A stretch of DNA of 64,000 bases from Microbacterium limosum. Lineage in GTDB: Bacteria; Actinomycetota; Actinomycetes; Actinomycetales; Microbacteriaceae. This document shows positions 17,398 to 30,652 of the stretch, in pieces (the stretch's first letter is position 1; every line of letters starts with the position of its first letter). Made by a program: the position numbers and the translations under genes. Below the pieces are notes generated by a model. That model saw only the letters and a program-made list of their open reading frames with translations, searched no databases and was not told the DNA's origin. The stretch covers positions 496,001-560,000 of the forward strand of contig NZ_CP137080.1 in the NCBI RefSeq assembly GCF_036324365.1. Reading direction: 5' to 3'.

Positions 17398-19248
17398 TCA
17401 GGCTGGTGCTTGGAGGTTCAAGTCGGTCGCTCTGCTCTCCCGTGAGAACTCGAGCCACCACCCTGCGAAGGCAGCCGGCGCAATCACTTCCAGCCTGTGC
17501 ACGCCTTCGCCAACCGGAAGGACCTTGACGAGGCGCGCGTCAGCCTGCGCGGATGTTCCGACCGGCGAACCAAACTGGGCCGATGGGTCCTCTCTGAGGG
17601 CTTCCATGATCGAGTGCGCGACTCTTTCCACGGCCACTGCGAGAAGCGTTTCAACGTCGCCATGGAGGTCAAGCTCGTAGGCGGACCACACCGCGGCGGG
17701 GTCGAGGTCACAGGTCACCGAGGCTGCGGCACGTGCCTCAGCGACGCCCTTGCGATCGATAGCTAGAACCTGCTCCAACGTGCCTTGCGGATGCGCCCAC
17801 ACCCCGTGGTCCGCAAGCAAAGTGAGGAGCCGCGCCTTTCGGATGCCCTCCGCAGTCGACTCGTCATCGAGACCGGCCAACCAAGCTCCCCTCGATGCGG
17901 GATCGCTCGGAACCTTAGCCTCATCCGCTTTGCGGATTAGGGGACGCAGCACCGTTGAGATCCGACCGGGGCTCTCGGCGAACGTCTCCGTGATTGCACT
18001 TGAGAGCCCCGGCAGTGAGTCGAGGGTGCGCTGCATCTCGGGGTCGAACAGCGCGTCAAGATCACACACCGCGCGTACGTCCAAGCCCAGCTTCGTGCAG
18101 ATCTCCAGCCATAACGCCACACCGCCGCTCCCGCCGCAGTCGACGAGATCTGTCTGCGCGACCACTTCCGCCGACGCGACGCGTGTAAGAGTTGTAGACA
18201 TCGCGGCGACATCCGTCACACCCTCGAGCAGAACAGGTCGGGGCGAGAACACGATGTCGCTTACCAGTTGTGGATTCTGTGCGAGCGAAGCCTCCACGCG
18301 GTCCGCTTGCACATCCAAGACGCTCTCGCTCATCCGGCGCGGCGGCGATCCGGCGCCGAAGACCCAAATCGACGCCAAGTCGCTGGCGAGTCGTGGCCGC
18401 AAGAAGCTCGGCTCGTGTGTGACTACGATCGCGGATCGTCCCGACTGCTCGCATTCTCTGTTCAGCTCGGCGAGCCACAGCCTGGCCATGGAGGGGTGCA
18501 GGTGGAGTTCCGCCTCATCGACAACAAGCAACCGCCAGTCATCTCGATAGACCGCGGCGAGGAGGACCACCAGCTCGCGAAGACCGTGACCCTCGTCTCG
18601 AAGCAACGAGTACTCGACTGATCCCATGCGCACGTACGGGTCTAGGAATCCGGCTGTTTCGCGCAGTTCGATGGATCGCCCGAGAGCGCGACGGATGAAA
18701 GCTGCAACGCGTAGCAGGACCTCTGGCTCCTCACGAAGCGCATAGAGCTCAGTGGTCGCGAGACCAGCGAGCCTTGCCATCTCGAGGATCTGTCGGCGTT
18801 CTTCCTCGCCGATTGGGACGCCGCGGTACTCGGTGGGTGTTGAACCCCAGCCGTGGTTAACAACGTTCATCAACCCGACCAGGCGATCGGTTGTCAGGAT
18901 CCGCTCGCCTGTGGCCAAGGCGATCGCGCGAGCGGCCTTTGACTTTCCGCTGCCATTTCGCCCGACGAAGTACTGGACTGGGTGCGACCAGTCCGAGATC
19001 TCGATGAATTCGTGCTCAGAGCCAACCGAGTCGATCCCAAAGACGCCAGCTCGTCTGATGGTGACCGAGTCGGGGAACTTGTCACCATCAGTCGGCATTC
19101 GACTGATGGACGTCACCTTGAGCGGAGGGTCCCAGGTGTGGATGGCGAGGAACTGATCTGCAGCTTCCCGCTCACTGCCCGCGTCAACCTGCTGACGGTC
19201 GATACTGCCACCATTCGGCGCTACCGCCGACACGAGGAATCGGGTCAT
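17398..19248 (-). CDS. OLD-like ATPase-TOPRIM protein
   Basis: A 616-residue protein with an ABC-type ATPase head and a TOPRIM nuclease-like tail. Walker A is VGRNGSGKSKA near residue 95, Walker B is WRLLVVDEAELHLHP near residue 240, and the switch histidine is in IVVTHEPSFL. The TOPRIM part has the glutamate in LLEGVTDVAAM near residue 338 and the aspartate pair in CDLDALF near residue 393. This is the architecture of OLD-family endonucleases and of several anti-phage effectors. It is the last gene of the cargo train, 20 bases after the DUF499 gene and 46 bases from the element end. DNA cleavage is inferred from the family. Confidence 0.8.
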   Translation of the reverse strand: MTRFLVSAVAPNGGSIDRQQVDAGSEREAADQFLAIHTWDPPLKVTSISRMPTDGDKFPDSVTIRRAGVFGIDSVGSEHEFIEISDWSHPVQYFVGRNGSGKSKAARAIALATGERILTTDRLVGLMNVVNHGWGSTPTEYRGVPIGEEERRQILEMARLAGLATTELYALREEPEVLLRVAAFIRRALGRSIELRETAGFLDPYVRMGSVEYSLLRDEGHGLRELVVLLAAVYRDDWRLLVVDEAELHLHPSMARLWLAELNRECEQSGRSAIVVTHEPSFLRPRLASDLASIWVFGAGSPPRRMSESVLDVQADRVEASLAQNPQLVSDIVFSPRPVLLEGVTDVAAMSTTLTRVASAEVVAQTDLVDCGGSGGVALWLEICTKLGLDVRAVCDLDALFDPEMQRTLDSLPGLSSAITETFAESPGRISTVLRPLIRKADEAKVPSDPASRGAWLAGLDDESTAEGIRKARLLTLLADHGVWAHPQGTLEQVLAIDRKGVAEARAAASVTCDLDPAAVWSAYELDLHGDVETLLAVAVERVAHSIMEALREDPSAQFGSPVGTSAQADARLVKVLPVGEGVHRLEVIAPAAFAGWWLEFSRESRATDLNLQAPA

Positions 19249-19268
19249 TGATCGTGTCCAGACTCTGG

Positions 19269-22200
19269 TCAGTTCTCGAAACCGGAGCTCGGGTCGAACT
19301 TGAGAACGCGCGCGTTCTCGGAGATCGTGCGCACTTCGCCTTCGTCGAATCCGTCGCTCTTGCTGGCCTGGATGTCGATGGTGATCTCGAGCTTGGCGCC
19401 GGCGCCGGCGAGGCGGTCGATGATTTCGCGAGTCACGTTTCCGATGTCGCGCGAGTACCGGTCGGGGTCGACCTTCACGGAGCTGAAGTAGCGGCTCGGG
19501 CGTCGCGGCGCGGAGCTCTCTTCGTTCGATCCCTCCTCGTCTGCTTCGTCATCGATCAAGACGACGTCCACCGGGCCGACCTCGGCGGCGCCGTCCTCTG
19601 CTGCGCGCCGGGCGGCTTCTCGAGCGGCGGCGGCACGATCTGCAGAGGCCTGTTCGTCGGCCTTGTTCCAGTCCACGAGGAGCGTGCTGTCGGTCACCTG
19701 GAGCGCGGCGTTCTGCGCAGGCGGCACGATCAGTCCGCGGTAGCGACTGGCCTCAGTGTCCTTCGCTGACGCGATCGCGAACTTCTCGCCGTCGACGAGG
19801 ACCGAGTTGAGCGAGCGTTCGATCGCGGAGTCGAGCGTCTCCCTCTTGACGAGGCGCGGCAGGTAGACGTAGCGCGTGAAGTAGCCCCACAACTCGCCAA
19901 CGCTGATCTCGCCCTTGTCGCGCCACAGCTGCCCAAGCTCCTGATGGAGGGTCGCTCCGAGGATCGGCGCACCCAGCTCGGTCACAAGCTGATCGTCGCG
20001 GGACAGCTTTGCGGCGACGCGCTCGGCAAGCGAGCGGCCGCTCGAGTCCGGCACCTTGTCGGTGATCAGCTCGAACGGCTTGGTGGCGTCGAACTGCTCG
20101 GGGTAGACCGCCCACACGAAGGTGTCGCGGATTCGATCCGAGACGGTCCGATCCAGGCGCGTGACCCAGTCGTCGGTCTGCTTGCGCTGCTGTACCGACA
20201 GGTTGAGGCTCTCGCTGGTCGCCTGCACGCGCTTCCACGCGAGATAGCTGCGAGCAGCGGCCTCCAGGCTCTCCAGCTCGCTCTTATCGGCCACCAGGAA
20301 CACGAGAGTGTTGCGGTGCACGCGCTGGCTGGCGCCCTTGGTCTCGATCGCCTCGCGCACCCACTGGTGGGCTGAGGAGTTGGCACCGTCGGACTTCCGC
20401 CGCGAGTGGCGCGGGTGGACGATCACCAGGCGCGCGTCTTCGAGGTCGGGGATGTCGGCGCTGGATGCCGGCGCGACGTGAACTCGATCGAAGACACCGC
20501 GCGCACGTTCCTCGCTGCGAAGTCGCTCGGTGATCTCGTTCCACACGGTCTCGACGTCTTCGCGGAGTCGCTCGGCATAGTCGTTCGCAGTCTTCGTCAC
20601 CGACGGCTGAGTGTCGAACCAATAGTGGCCCTGTTCCTCGTAGAAGTACGTCGACCGCTGCGCGAGCAGCTCGATCGCACTGCCGAAGTTGCCGAGCGTG
20701 TCACCGGGCGCCGCGGTTCCGAGCCAGACGTACTGCTTATCCAAGCCTTTCCGCGACGCCTTGATCCTCGGGGCAGCTCCCATGAAGATCGTTCGCGCGA
20801 TCCGCTGCGTCACGAACCGCTGGCCCAGATTGGGGCGGTCGAGGTCGATCTGTTGCGCCATCGACCCCGGACCGTCGATGTCCGAGTCGATGATCGGCTT
20901 CCACTGGTCCTCGAGATACTGAGTGAGGTCGGTGTTGACCGTCGTCGCTTCCAGCGGCACGTTGCCGGGGAGGATCAGCGGGGACGTGTCGTTCGAAGCC
21001 CACAGCTCGTGCACGATGGACGACACGAGCTTGAGCACGCCGCGGGTGCGCTGGAACCGTTCCAACGTTGACCAGTCCTCGTAGAGGCGATCCAGCAGCT
21101 CGGGGTGCAGCGGGTACGACGCGCGAATGCGCTGCTCGTAGTCGTCACTCGGTGCCGCGGCATCCCGGGGGAATAAGGCGGTGTTGCTCCGATAAAGAGT
21201 GACGAAGCTGCGAGCTACGGCGGAGATCGTGGTCAAGCCCTCAGCGTTCGGCGCCTGGAAGATCCGGCGGCGGACGATCTCGAACGACTCGTCCTTGCTC
21301 GACGGTCGCCACTGGTCGGCGACCCGGCGGATCACGTTCTGCAGGCGCTCCAGCGCAAGCTGGCCGTTGGCGCCACCGATCTCGATGTCGCTACCGCTAC
21401 CCGCATCACCGGTATCAGATGCCGGGATCGAGACGACGAGCATCGCGCCGGGCACTGACCGCACGACCTCCGTCAACGACTGCGCGAACGTGAACTGTGT
21501 CTCGAACGAGCCTGACGGAAGCTCCTTGTCCGTGACGAGCTGCCGGGCGTACGCGACCCACTCGTCGATCAGGATCAGCGCCGGCGAGTACTTCGCGATC
21601 AGCGTCCGCAGCGCTTCACCGGGGTTCGTCCCAGCACGGTCATCGTCTGCGATGAGGTCGTACGCCGCGCGGCCGCCGAGCTGCCACGCGAGCTCGCCCC
21701 AGAGCGTGCGCACCTCGGTCCCGTCGTCCTTAATGAGAGGTGATCCCGCCTTCAAGTACGTGCCGACGAGCGCGACGCGCTTCACGCCCAGCGCCGCAAG
21801 ATCCGGGTTTCCGGTCTCGGCGATGAGCTCCTGCAGCTCCTGCGGGAAGTCCTTTGCGGGGGTGCCGCTGAAGAGGTGGTAGAGAGCGAGCATCGAGTGC
21901 GTCTTGCCACCACCGAAGTTGGTCTGCAGGTTGACGACCGGACTCGCGTTGCCGTCCCCGCCGCCCACGCGTCGGAGCGCGCGCGACAGCAGATCCCGCA
22001 GACCCTCTGTGAGGTAGGTGCGGGTAAAGAACTCGACCGGGTCGCCATACTCGGGGCTCGTCGCCTGACCGGTTCGCACGAGATGCAGGTCGGCAGCGAA
22101 CTCGGATGCCGTGAACTCGCCGCGTGCCACATCATCGTGCGGGCGGATAACCTCGCGCCACGGCCGCAACCCCGAACCCGGGTCGAGCGTCACTGCCGTC

Positions 22201-22658
22201 CGCTTGACCTGCTTACGCGTCTGATCCTCGAAGACCGTGCGCTGTAGGTCGACCCGGAGCTTACGGACGTCCTCGGCCGAGTCCACCGCTCCAACGGCAT
22301 GAAGCAGTCGCTCGATCGTGTCGAGCGCGCGCGCCGCGTCATCAGAACTGAACGGCTCGTTGTGCGCCCACAGATTTCGCGTCTCGCGGAGCTCTGAGCC
22401 GAAACCCTGCTGCGCACGCGACAGCACGTCCTTGAACCGGTAGCCCTGCTCGGTGATCGCGCGAAGCTGCACCTGCACATCATGCTTAGTCAGCGTTCGG
22501 GCTAGTCCACCCCGGCGCTGCGCGTCTTCTTGTGCCCACGCGGCAGGCCAATCCGACGTACCGTAGGCTGCGGTCATCACTTCATCGACGGAATCGAGCA
22601 GACCCTCCGACAACAGGTCGAAGGCCTTTCCCACGCGATCACGGTTGTTCATCGCCAT
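19269..22658 (-). CDS. Swt1-type HEPN / DUF499 ATPase
   Basis: A 1129-residue protein. The first 125 residues match the Swt1-family HEPN domain (LLSEGLLDSVDEVM, RNLWAHNEPFSSDDAARALDTIERLL). The rest is a DUF499-type AAA+ ATPase (COG1483) with Walker A in LQTNFGGGKTHSML near residue 250 and LILIDEWVAYARQL as the likely Walker B. It lies five bases downstream of the DUF1156 methyltransferase gene, so the pair is almost surely co-translated. DUF499 proteins repeatedly accompany DUF1156 methyltransferases in predicted defence loci. The HEPN part lacks an obvious Rx4-6H motif by eye, so RNase activity is doubtful. Confidence 0.85.
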   Translation of the reverse strand: MAMNNRDRVGKAFDLLSEGLLDSVDEVMTAAYGTSDWPAAWAQEDAQRRGGLARTLTKHDVQVQLRAITEQGYRFKDVLSRAQQGFGSELRETRNLWAHNEPFSSDDAARALDTIERLLHAVGAVDSAEDVRKLRVDLQRTVFEDQTRKQVKRTAVTLDPGSGLRPWREVIRPHDDVARGEFTASEFAADLHLVRTGQATSPEYGDPVEFFTRTYLTEGLRDLLSRALRRVGGGDGNASPVVNLQTNFGGGKTHSMLALYHLFSGTPAKDFPQELQELIAETGNPDLAALGVKRVALVGTYLKAGSPLIKDDGTEVRTLWGELAWQLGGRAAYDLIADDDRAGTNPGEALRTLIAKYSPALILIDEWVAYARQLVTDKELPSGSFETQFTFAQSLTEVVRSVPGAMLVVSIPASDTGDAGSGSDIEIGGANGQLALERLQNVIRRVADQWRPSSKDESFEIVRRRIFQAPNAEGLTTISAVARSFVTLYRSNTALFPRDAAAPSDDYEQRIRASYPLHPELLDRLYEDWSTLERFQRTRGVLKLVSSIVHELWASNDTSPLILPGNVPLEATTVNTDLTQYLEDQWKPIIDSDIDGPGSMAQQIDLDRPNLGQRFVTQRIARTIFMGAAPRIKASRKGLDKQYVWLGTAAPGDTLGNFGSAIELLAQRSTYFYEEQGHYWFDTQPSVTKTANDYAERLREDVETVWNEITERLRSEERARGVFDRVHVAPASSADIPDLEDARLVIVHPRHSRRKSDGANSSAHQWVREAIETKGASQRVHRNTLVFLVADKSELESLEAAARSYLAWKRVQATSESLNLSVQQRKQTDDWVTRLDRTVSDRIRDTFVWAVYPEQFDATKPFELITDKVPDSSGRSLAERVAAKLSRDDQLVTELGAPILGATLHQELGQLWRDKGEISVGELWGYFTRYVYLPRLVKRETLDSAIERSLNSVLVDGEKFAIASAKDTEASRYRGLIVPPAQNAALQVTDSTLLVDWNKADEQASADRAAAAREAARRAAEDGAAEVGPVDVVLIDDEADEEGSNEESSAPRRPSRYFSSVKVDPDRYSRDIGNVTREIIDRLAGAGAKLEITIDIQASKSDGFDEGEVRTISENARVLKFDPSSGFEN

Positions 22659-22663
22659 CGAGC

Positions 22664-25494
<2,831 letters not shown>

Positions 25495-25498
<4 letters not shown>

Positions 25499-28400
25499 CG
25501 CGGTGGGCCTCCGCGATCCCAGTAGTCGTGCCATTCCTCGTTGTACGACCGTGTTGTCGCGGACGGCTCAATGTGGGTAAACGCGTCCATGACATAGCGA
25601 AGTCGGTCCCGCTTCTCGCCGTCCGGCGACACGAGGACGAGGGCGAGTCGGTGACGGTCGCCCTGCGTCTGCGCGAACGTGACCTCGTTCGTCGTGATGG
25701 TGAAGGTGTCGGACCCCTCGATCCGCCCCTTCACCTCGATGTAGTGAATGCGCCCGTCGGGATCGAAGGACTGGATGTCGTATCCGGGATTGTTCCTGGG
25801 CATCTCGTGGGGCGTGCGGCCGAGTGCGCGTTCGGTAGCGAGAACGGCTTCGACGGCTCGGCGTTCGACGAGCTCGGTGTTGCGCGCGAAGGTCTGAGGC
25901 GCGGCATCCTCGTCGCCAGGCGACAGTCGTTTGCTCGGCACGACGAGTGCTGACCCGCGGACAACGGCGGGAAGTGCGACGAGTTGCGTGCTCTCGTCGA
26001 GGGCGCGGAGCCGCTTGTCGAGTCGTTCGTCGAGCTGGCGGGCTCGCTGGAGCGCGGCGTCGGCGCGGAGGCGGCCTATGGTGCCGGAGCGTTCGAGCGC
26101 TTCGAGGCGATTGTGCTCGCGGTCCCAATGGTTGATCTCGGCCAGGAGGCGTTCCTTGACCTGCACGCGGGTGCGGTCGACATCCACGGCTATCCGCGCG
26201 GCGAGTTCGTCCATGCGAGGTGCGAGTCCGTCTCGATACGCCCACGTCCGGATAGAGCGTTCATGGTCGCTGTTTGCCCACTCGTCCGCGAGGACCTCGG
26301 CGATTGCCGCAGCCTCACCCGCGTGTGGTGCGTCGTAGTCGAGGTAGGGCGGCGCAGCAGCGAGCGTGACAGCCCCCGTGGTGTCGAGGACGGGGTAGTC
26401 GAAGTGGTGCGACACGGTGTCGGCATCGGTGGTGGCGTTCTGGATGCGCTGCTCGACGGCATACAGCAGTGCAGTGTGCTCGGATTGCTGTTCACGGCGA
26501 TCGACGAACACGGTTCCTCGTTTGAGCACGGGCCCGAGGTCTTCGATCGTGAGTTCGATGACCGCTTGGAGGAGCGGGTGGCCGGGGGCGAGAAGTGCCG
26601 CCTGTGTCTGATTCTCGGGGCGAACGTGTGCAGTCTCGAACGTGGCTCGTTCGTACCGCTCCGGCACAGGTGCCCACCGGTTGAGTCGGCGTGCCGTGTC
26701 GATGACGCGCTGTGGTATCCGCGTGATCTCGTATCGGCCCTTCTCGCGCCGACGGATACGGCCACCGAGGCGTTCGAAGGCGGGGAGGAAGAACGCCGCG
26801 ATGTATCCGGGCTGCAGGCGTCGCTCGCGGGCCTTCTCCATCCGCTCACGGATCTCTTCGAGATTGAGCGAGGAGTACATCTCGGGGTGCAAGGCTCGTT
26901 CAGCGACCATGGTGTCGAGCCCGTGGGCGACGCTCGCGTCGATGACTCGGTCGAGCTCGGCCTTGCGTTCCGGCTCGTCGCCGTACCGGATCGCCTCGAT
27001 CAGCAGTTCACGGAGCGACTTCTCCTGGAAAGCATCCGCGTCGCCGAGAACGTTGAACAGGTTGCCGTTGTACGCGATCGACATCTGGTCGATCTTCGAC
27101 AGCAACCGCGTGAACACGTCCCCCTCGCGTGTGTCCTTCGCGACCATGTTCCACAAGTGGCACACTTCCCGCTGGCCGATGCGGTGGATGCGGCCGAAAC
27201 GCTGCTCGATCCGGTTCGGGTTCCACGGCAGGTCGTAATTGACCATGAGGTGCGCCCGCTGCAGGTTGAGGCCTTCGCCCGCGGCATCCGTCGCCAGGAG
27301 CACGACGGTGTTGCGGTCGTAGGTGAACTGCTCGCGCGCCGCCTTGCGGTCTTCGCGGCGCGTGCCGCCGTGAATCGTGATGACCGACTCCGGGCGACCC
27401 AGCTGCGTCGTGATCTTCTGCCGCAGGTAGTCAAGGGTGTCCTTGTGCTCGGTGAAGATGATGATCTTGCGCGGTTCGCCCGAGTCGTCGTGCACGAGTA
27501 GCTGGTCGTCGAGGATCGTGCGCAGCTCCACCCACTTCTTGTCGTCATCCAGCAACCGGACGCGGCGCGCGACGCGGATGAGGTCTTCGAGGATCGCGAT
27601 CTCAGCGCGGAGTTCACCGATCGACTCGGCCGCAGTGGCAAGGTCGACCACCTGGTCGACACGGGCCTCGAACTGTGCTCGTTCTTCTTCGGAGATTTCT
27701 TCATCGAGGTCATCGAACTCGTCGGGGTTGAAGCTTGGCGCCGAAGCGGAGGCGTCCTCGAAGTCGAGTGCGACGCGGCCGGTTGACCACTCGTCAATAG
27801 ACGCAGTCATGGAGGTGCTGTAGCGGGCCTCGTCGGTCGCGCGCTGCCATTCCCGCAGACGGGTCTCGAGTCGCACTTGGCGTCGCTCGAGCGATCGGAG
27901 GATCGCCTCCGGACTTGAGGCGAGGCGTCGCTGCAGCACGGTGAGCGCGAACCCCACGTTGTTGCCGCGCTTCTTGTCGCCCGCCTGCGCGAGCCGTTCC
28001 GCACGACCCATCTCGGTGCGCACGTAGCCGGTCACCAGCTCATATAGCTCACGCTCGGGGTCGCTCAGCTCGTACTCGACCGTGTACGCGCGACGCTCGG
28101 GGAACAGAGGCTTGCCCTCGAAGGTGAGGAGCTCTTCCTTCACCATGCGCCGCATCAGGCCGCGCGTGTCAGTGCGGTGCACGCCGGCGCGGAACTGGCC
28201 CTCGAACCGGTCGCGGTCCAGCAAGGACATGAACAGCTGGAAGTCTTCTTCCTTGCCTGCGTGCGGGGTCGCGGTCATGAGGAGGAAGTTGTGCGCGGTC
28301 TCGGCGAGCAGCCGCCCCAGCCGGAACCGCTTCGTCTCGTCGACTTGACCCGCCCATGACGAGTAGTGCGCGGACATGCGATGCGCCTCATCGACGACGA

Positions 28401-29094
28401 CAGCGTCCCAGGTGACGTCGGAGAGCTGCTCGATCAGGTCATCGCTGCGGGAGAGTTGGTCCATCCGTGCGATGAGGAACGGGTGCTCGTCGAACACATT
28501 GCGGCCCTGCGCGTCGTCGACCATCTGACGGTTGAAGATCTCGAACGAGAGGTCGAATTTCTGCGACAGCTCTTCCCGCCACTGCTCCACGAGGCCGCCG
28601 GGCGCGACGATGAGCGCTCGTTCGCAGTCGGCGCGGAGGATGAGCTCCTTGAGGTAGAGGCCGGCCATGATCGTCTTGCCCGCGCCGGGGTCATCAGCGA
28701 GGAGGAACCGCAGCGGGATTCGCGGGAGGAGTTCCTCGTACACTGCGCGGATCTGATGCGGCAACGGATCGACGTCCGAGCTATTCACCGCCGCCATCGG
28801 GTCGTAGAGCGCGGCGTACTTGATGCGGAGCGCCTCGGCCGCGAGGCGGAACTCATCAGGGTCGCCGTCGAACGCGGGCGCGTTACCCAGCTCCGTGACT
28901 AGTTCGAGCTTGCCGGCATCGAGCTCGGTGATGGTGCGTTCGCCGGTCCGACCCGAGTCATCGCGGAAGAAGATCTCGACGAGCGCGTCGTCCAGCGGTG
29001 TCACGCCGACGAGTGTCACCGGCTGCCCGGGCAGGACACCGCGCAGGCGTTGCCCGGCGCGCAGCGATGCCAGCGTCACCGCAGGTGCGTCCAC
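25495..29094 (-). CDS. SNF2-type helicase with C-terminal DUF3883 nuclease-like domain
   Basis: A 1199-residue superfamily II helicase. Walker A is ADDPGAGKTIMAG near residue 135, the DEAH box is VVVDEAHRM near 235, and motifs V-VI are EGLNLQRAHLMVNYDLPWNPNRIEQRFGRIHRIGQ (in part). The C terminus has a DUF3883 domain (about residues 1090-1190) with NPGYDIQSFD...IHYIEVKGR, i.e. the D...ExK pattern of PD-(D/E)XK nucleases. The family resembles DISARM DrmD and COG0553 proteins of defence islands. It is coupled to the DUF1156 gene by a four-base overlap. A restriction role is inferred. Confidence 0.88.
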
Positions 29095-29164
29095 GTGGTT
29101 CCTCCCCTGGAAAATGGCAAGTCGATCAGGATACGTCGTGCCGCCGACATCGCGGCCGACTGGG

Positions 29165-29347
29165 TCAGTCCGGAGATCCTGCGTCCCCTCTGCGTACCCA
29201 GTCGTCGACCTCGCTCGCCTGGAACTTCCACAGACGCCCGACCTTGTGCGCCGGCATCCCCTTGTCGGAGATCCAGGCGTAGATCGTGTCCTTGGTCACG
29301 CCCAAGTGCTCAGCGATGTCGTCGGCAGAGAGCCACGGCTCGGACAT
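29165..29347 (-). CDS. Small excisionase-like / HTH_17 DNA-binding protein
   Basis: A 60-residue protein consisting of one MerR-like winged helix: LSADDIAEHLGVTKDTIYAWISDKGMPAHKVGRLWKF (in part), ending in DDWVRRG. This is the standard excisionase/HTH_17 pattern. It sits just upstream of the helicase gene on the same strand, so it is more likely a regulator of the defence genes than the excisionase of the element, whose recombinases lie 3 kb or more away. Both roles are possible. Confidence 0.8.
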   Translation of the reverse strand: MSEPWLSADDIAEHLGVTKDTIYAWISDKGMPAHKVGRLWKFQASEVDDWVRRGDAGSPD

Positions 29348-29395
29348 TCACGCCCCCATGCGGATTGAACCGGATTTATCCGGGTATGGCCGATC

Positions 29396-30205
29396 CTATC
29401 GGGACCCCTTGCCCTCGTCGCCATTAAGGTGCCCGACTTCGTCAACGGCCGCCAGCAGCTCTTCGAGGTGCATGTGAATTTCGTCGTACGCCTGCATGAA
29501 GAACATCAAGTCCATGTTGAGTGGGGGCGTATCGTCCAGGTCGGCGAGGACCTCTCGAGCCTCGCGGACCGCTGTCTGCAGCCGAGTCTCGATTCCCGGC
29601 AGGCTCAGGATCCAGCCGTCGATCACGCTGAACGGGACTGGTGAGAAGTCGTGGGCGTCGACGCCGACGTGGAACTGATGCCCATTCGGGCCATGGTCCC
29701 GTGCGTGGGTGTGCCCGTGGATGAGCGGGATGCCGTCGTCCCAGCGCGGGCGATGCGAAGTGTGTCGATCCTGTTCCTGGCTGTCGCCGGCGTAGGGGTA
29801 GTGCGAAGCGATGATCCGGTACCCGCGGCGGGTGCCCTCGACGACCTCTGGGAGGATCTCCCAGCCCGCCGCTTCGTACATGGGCAGGAATCGCTCGATC
29901 GCCCGTTTCGACTGCGTCGCGGGCGAGACACGATCGTGGTTGCCGGGGACGAGGAGTCGGCGTCCGTGCAGGTGTGCGGTGAGCGGAAGGGATTCAGCGA
30001 TCGCTCCGAGCGCGAGATCTCCCAGGTGCAGCACGACGGAGTCAGGAGCGACAACGTCGTTCCACCGGCCAATCAGCGCGGCATCCATCTCCGCGACGGT
30101 TGAGAAGGGACGGTCGGCGAGCTCGCTGATGCGGGCATGACTGAAGTGGGTGTCAGAGGTCACGAAGTCGACTTGGTCGAAGTCGAACCAGGGGTACTCA
30201 CGCAT
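29396..30205 (-). CDS. Calcineurin-like metallophosphoesterase
   Basis: A 269-residue protein with the full metallophosphoesterase motif set: SDTHFSHARI (DxH), LHLGDLALG (GDxxxG), VPGNHDR (GNHD) and IHGHTHARD (GHxH). An ASHYP block between the last two is typical of small phage- and island-borne members. Start is ATG 30205, overlapping the previous stop by eight bases; the frame stays open upstream but that part is out of register with the family. The C-terminal 60 residues form an acidic helical extension (ETRLQTAVREAREVLADL). The substrate is unknown; nucleotides or RNA ends are plausible. Confidence 0.82.
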   Translation of the reverse strand: MREYPWFDFDQVDFVTSDTHFSHARISELADRPFSTVAEMDAALIGRWNDVVAPDSVVLHLGDLALGAIAESLPLTAHLHGRRLLVPGNHDRVSPATQSKRAIERFLPMYEAAGWEILPEVVEGTRRGYRIIASHYPYAGDSQEQDRHTSHRPRWDDGIPLIHGHTHARDHGPNGHQFHVGVDAHDFSPVPFSVIDGWILSLPGIETRLQTAVREAREVLADLDDTPPLNMDLMFFMQAYDEIHMHLEELLAAVDEVGHLNGDEGKGSR

Positions 30206-30605
30206 CGCCAGGATCCGGGGCGTCGGGATCCATCTCGAAGGCGCGAAGCAGCGTTCGTTCGAGGTCGCTGACCGGCTCCGGCGGCATCCCAGCGATCTCG
30301 TCACGCAGCTGACCGAGAGCGGCCTCGATTGCGGTCCGATGCTCGTCGCGCCAGGCGCGAACGCTCGGATCGCGGAGGACTCCGTCGTCACGACTGCCCG
30401 GATAGTCGAGCAGGAGCTCGGTCTCGATCGCCGACGCCATTGCGCGTGCATCGACTGCGCTGGTCATGCGGAGAATCGAGAGGTGGGTCGCGGCGTCCGA
30501 GCCCGACACCTCGACGAGGTAGCGCTGGATATCGCCATCCTCGCCGTGCGTGGTCGCGACGAGCGAGACCGTGACCGTACGGCCTGCGATTGAGATCTCG
30601 CGCAT
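30198..30605 (-). CDS. Unknown small protein in cargo operon
   Basis: A 135-residue soluble protein with no recognised domain. The first 55 residues look like beta strands (ISIAGRTVTVSLVATTHG, IQRYLVEVSGSDAATH); the remainder is helical and acidic. Its end overlaps the phosphoesterase start by eight bases, so the two are probably made together and may interact. Confidence 0.6.
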   Translation of the reverse strand: MREISIAGRTVTVSLVATTHGEDGDIQRYLVEVSGSDAATHLSILRMTSAVDARAMASAIETELLLDYPGSRDDGVLRDPSVRAWRDEHRTAIEAALGQLRDEIAGMPPEPVSDLERTLLRAFEMDPDAPDPGDA

Positions 30606-30652
30606 GCTTCCTCCTCGACGTAGAACCGGCCAACCTATCAGGCGGTGATGGA

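Noticed and set aside
17352..17528. Continuation of the hsdM frame beyond DPA
   Set aside because: Those residues are encoded by the element end and the antisense of the OLD-like gene and have no HsdM similarity.
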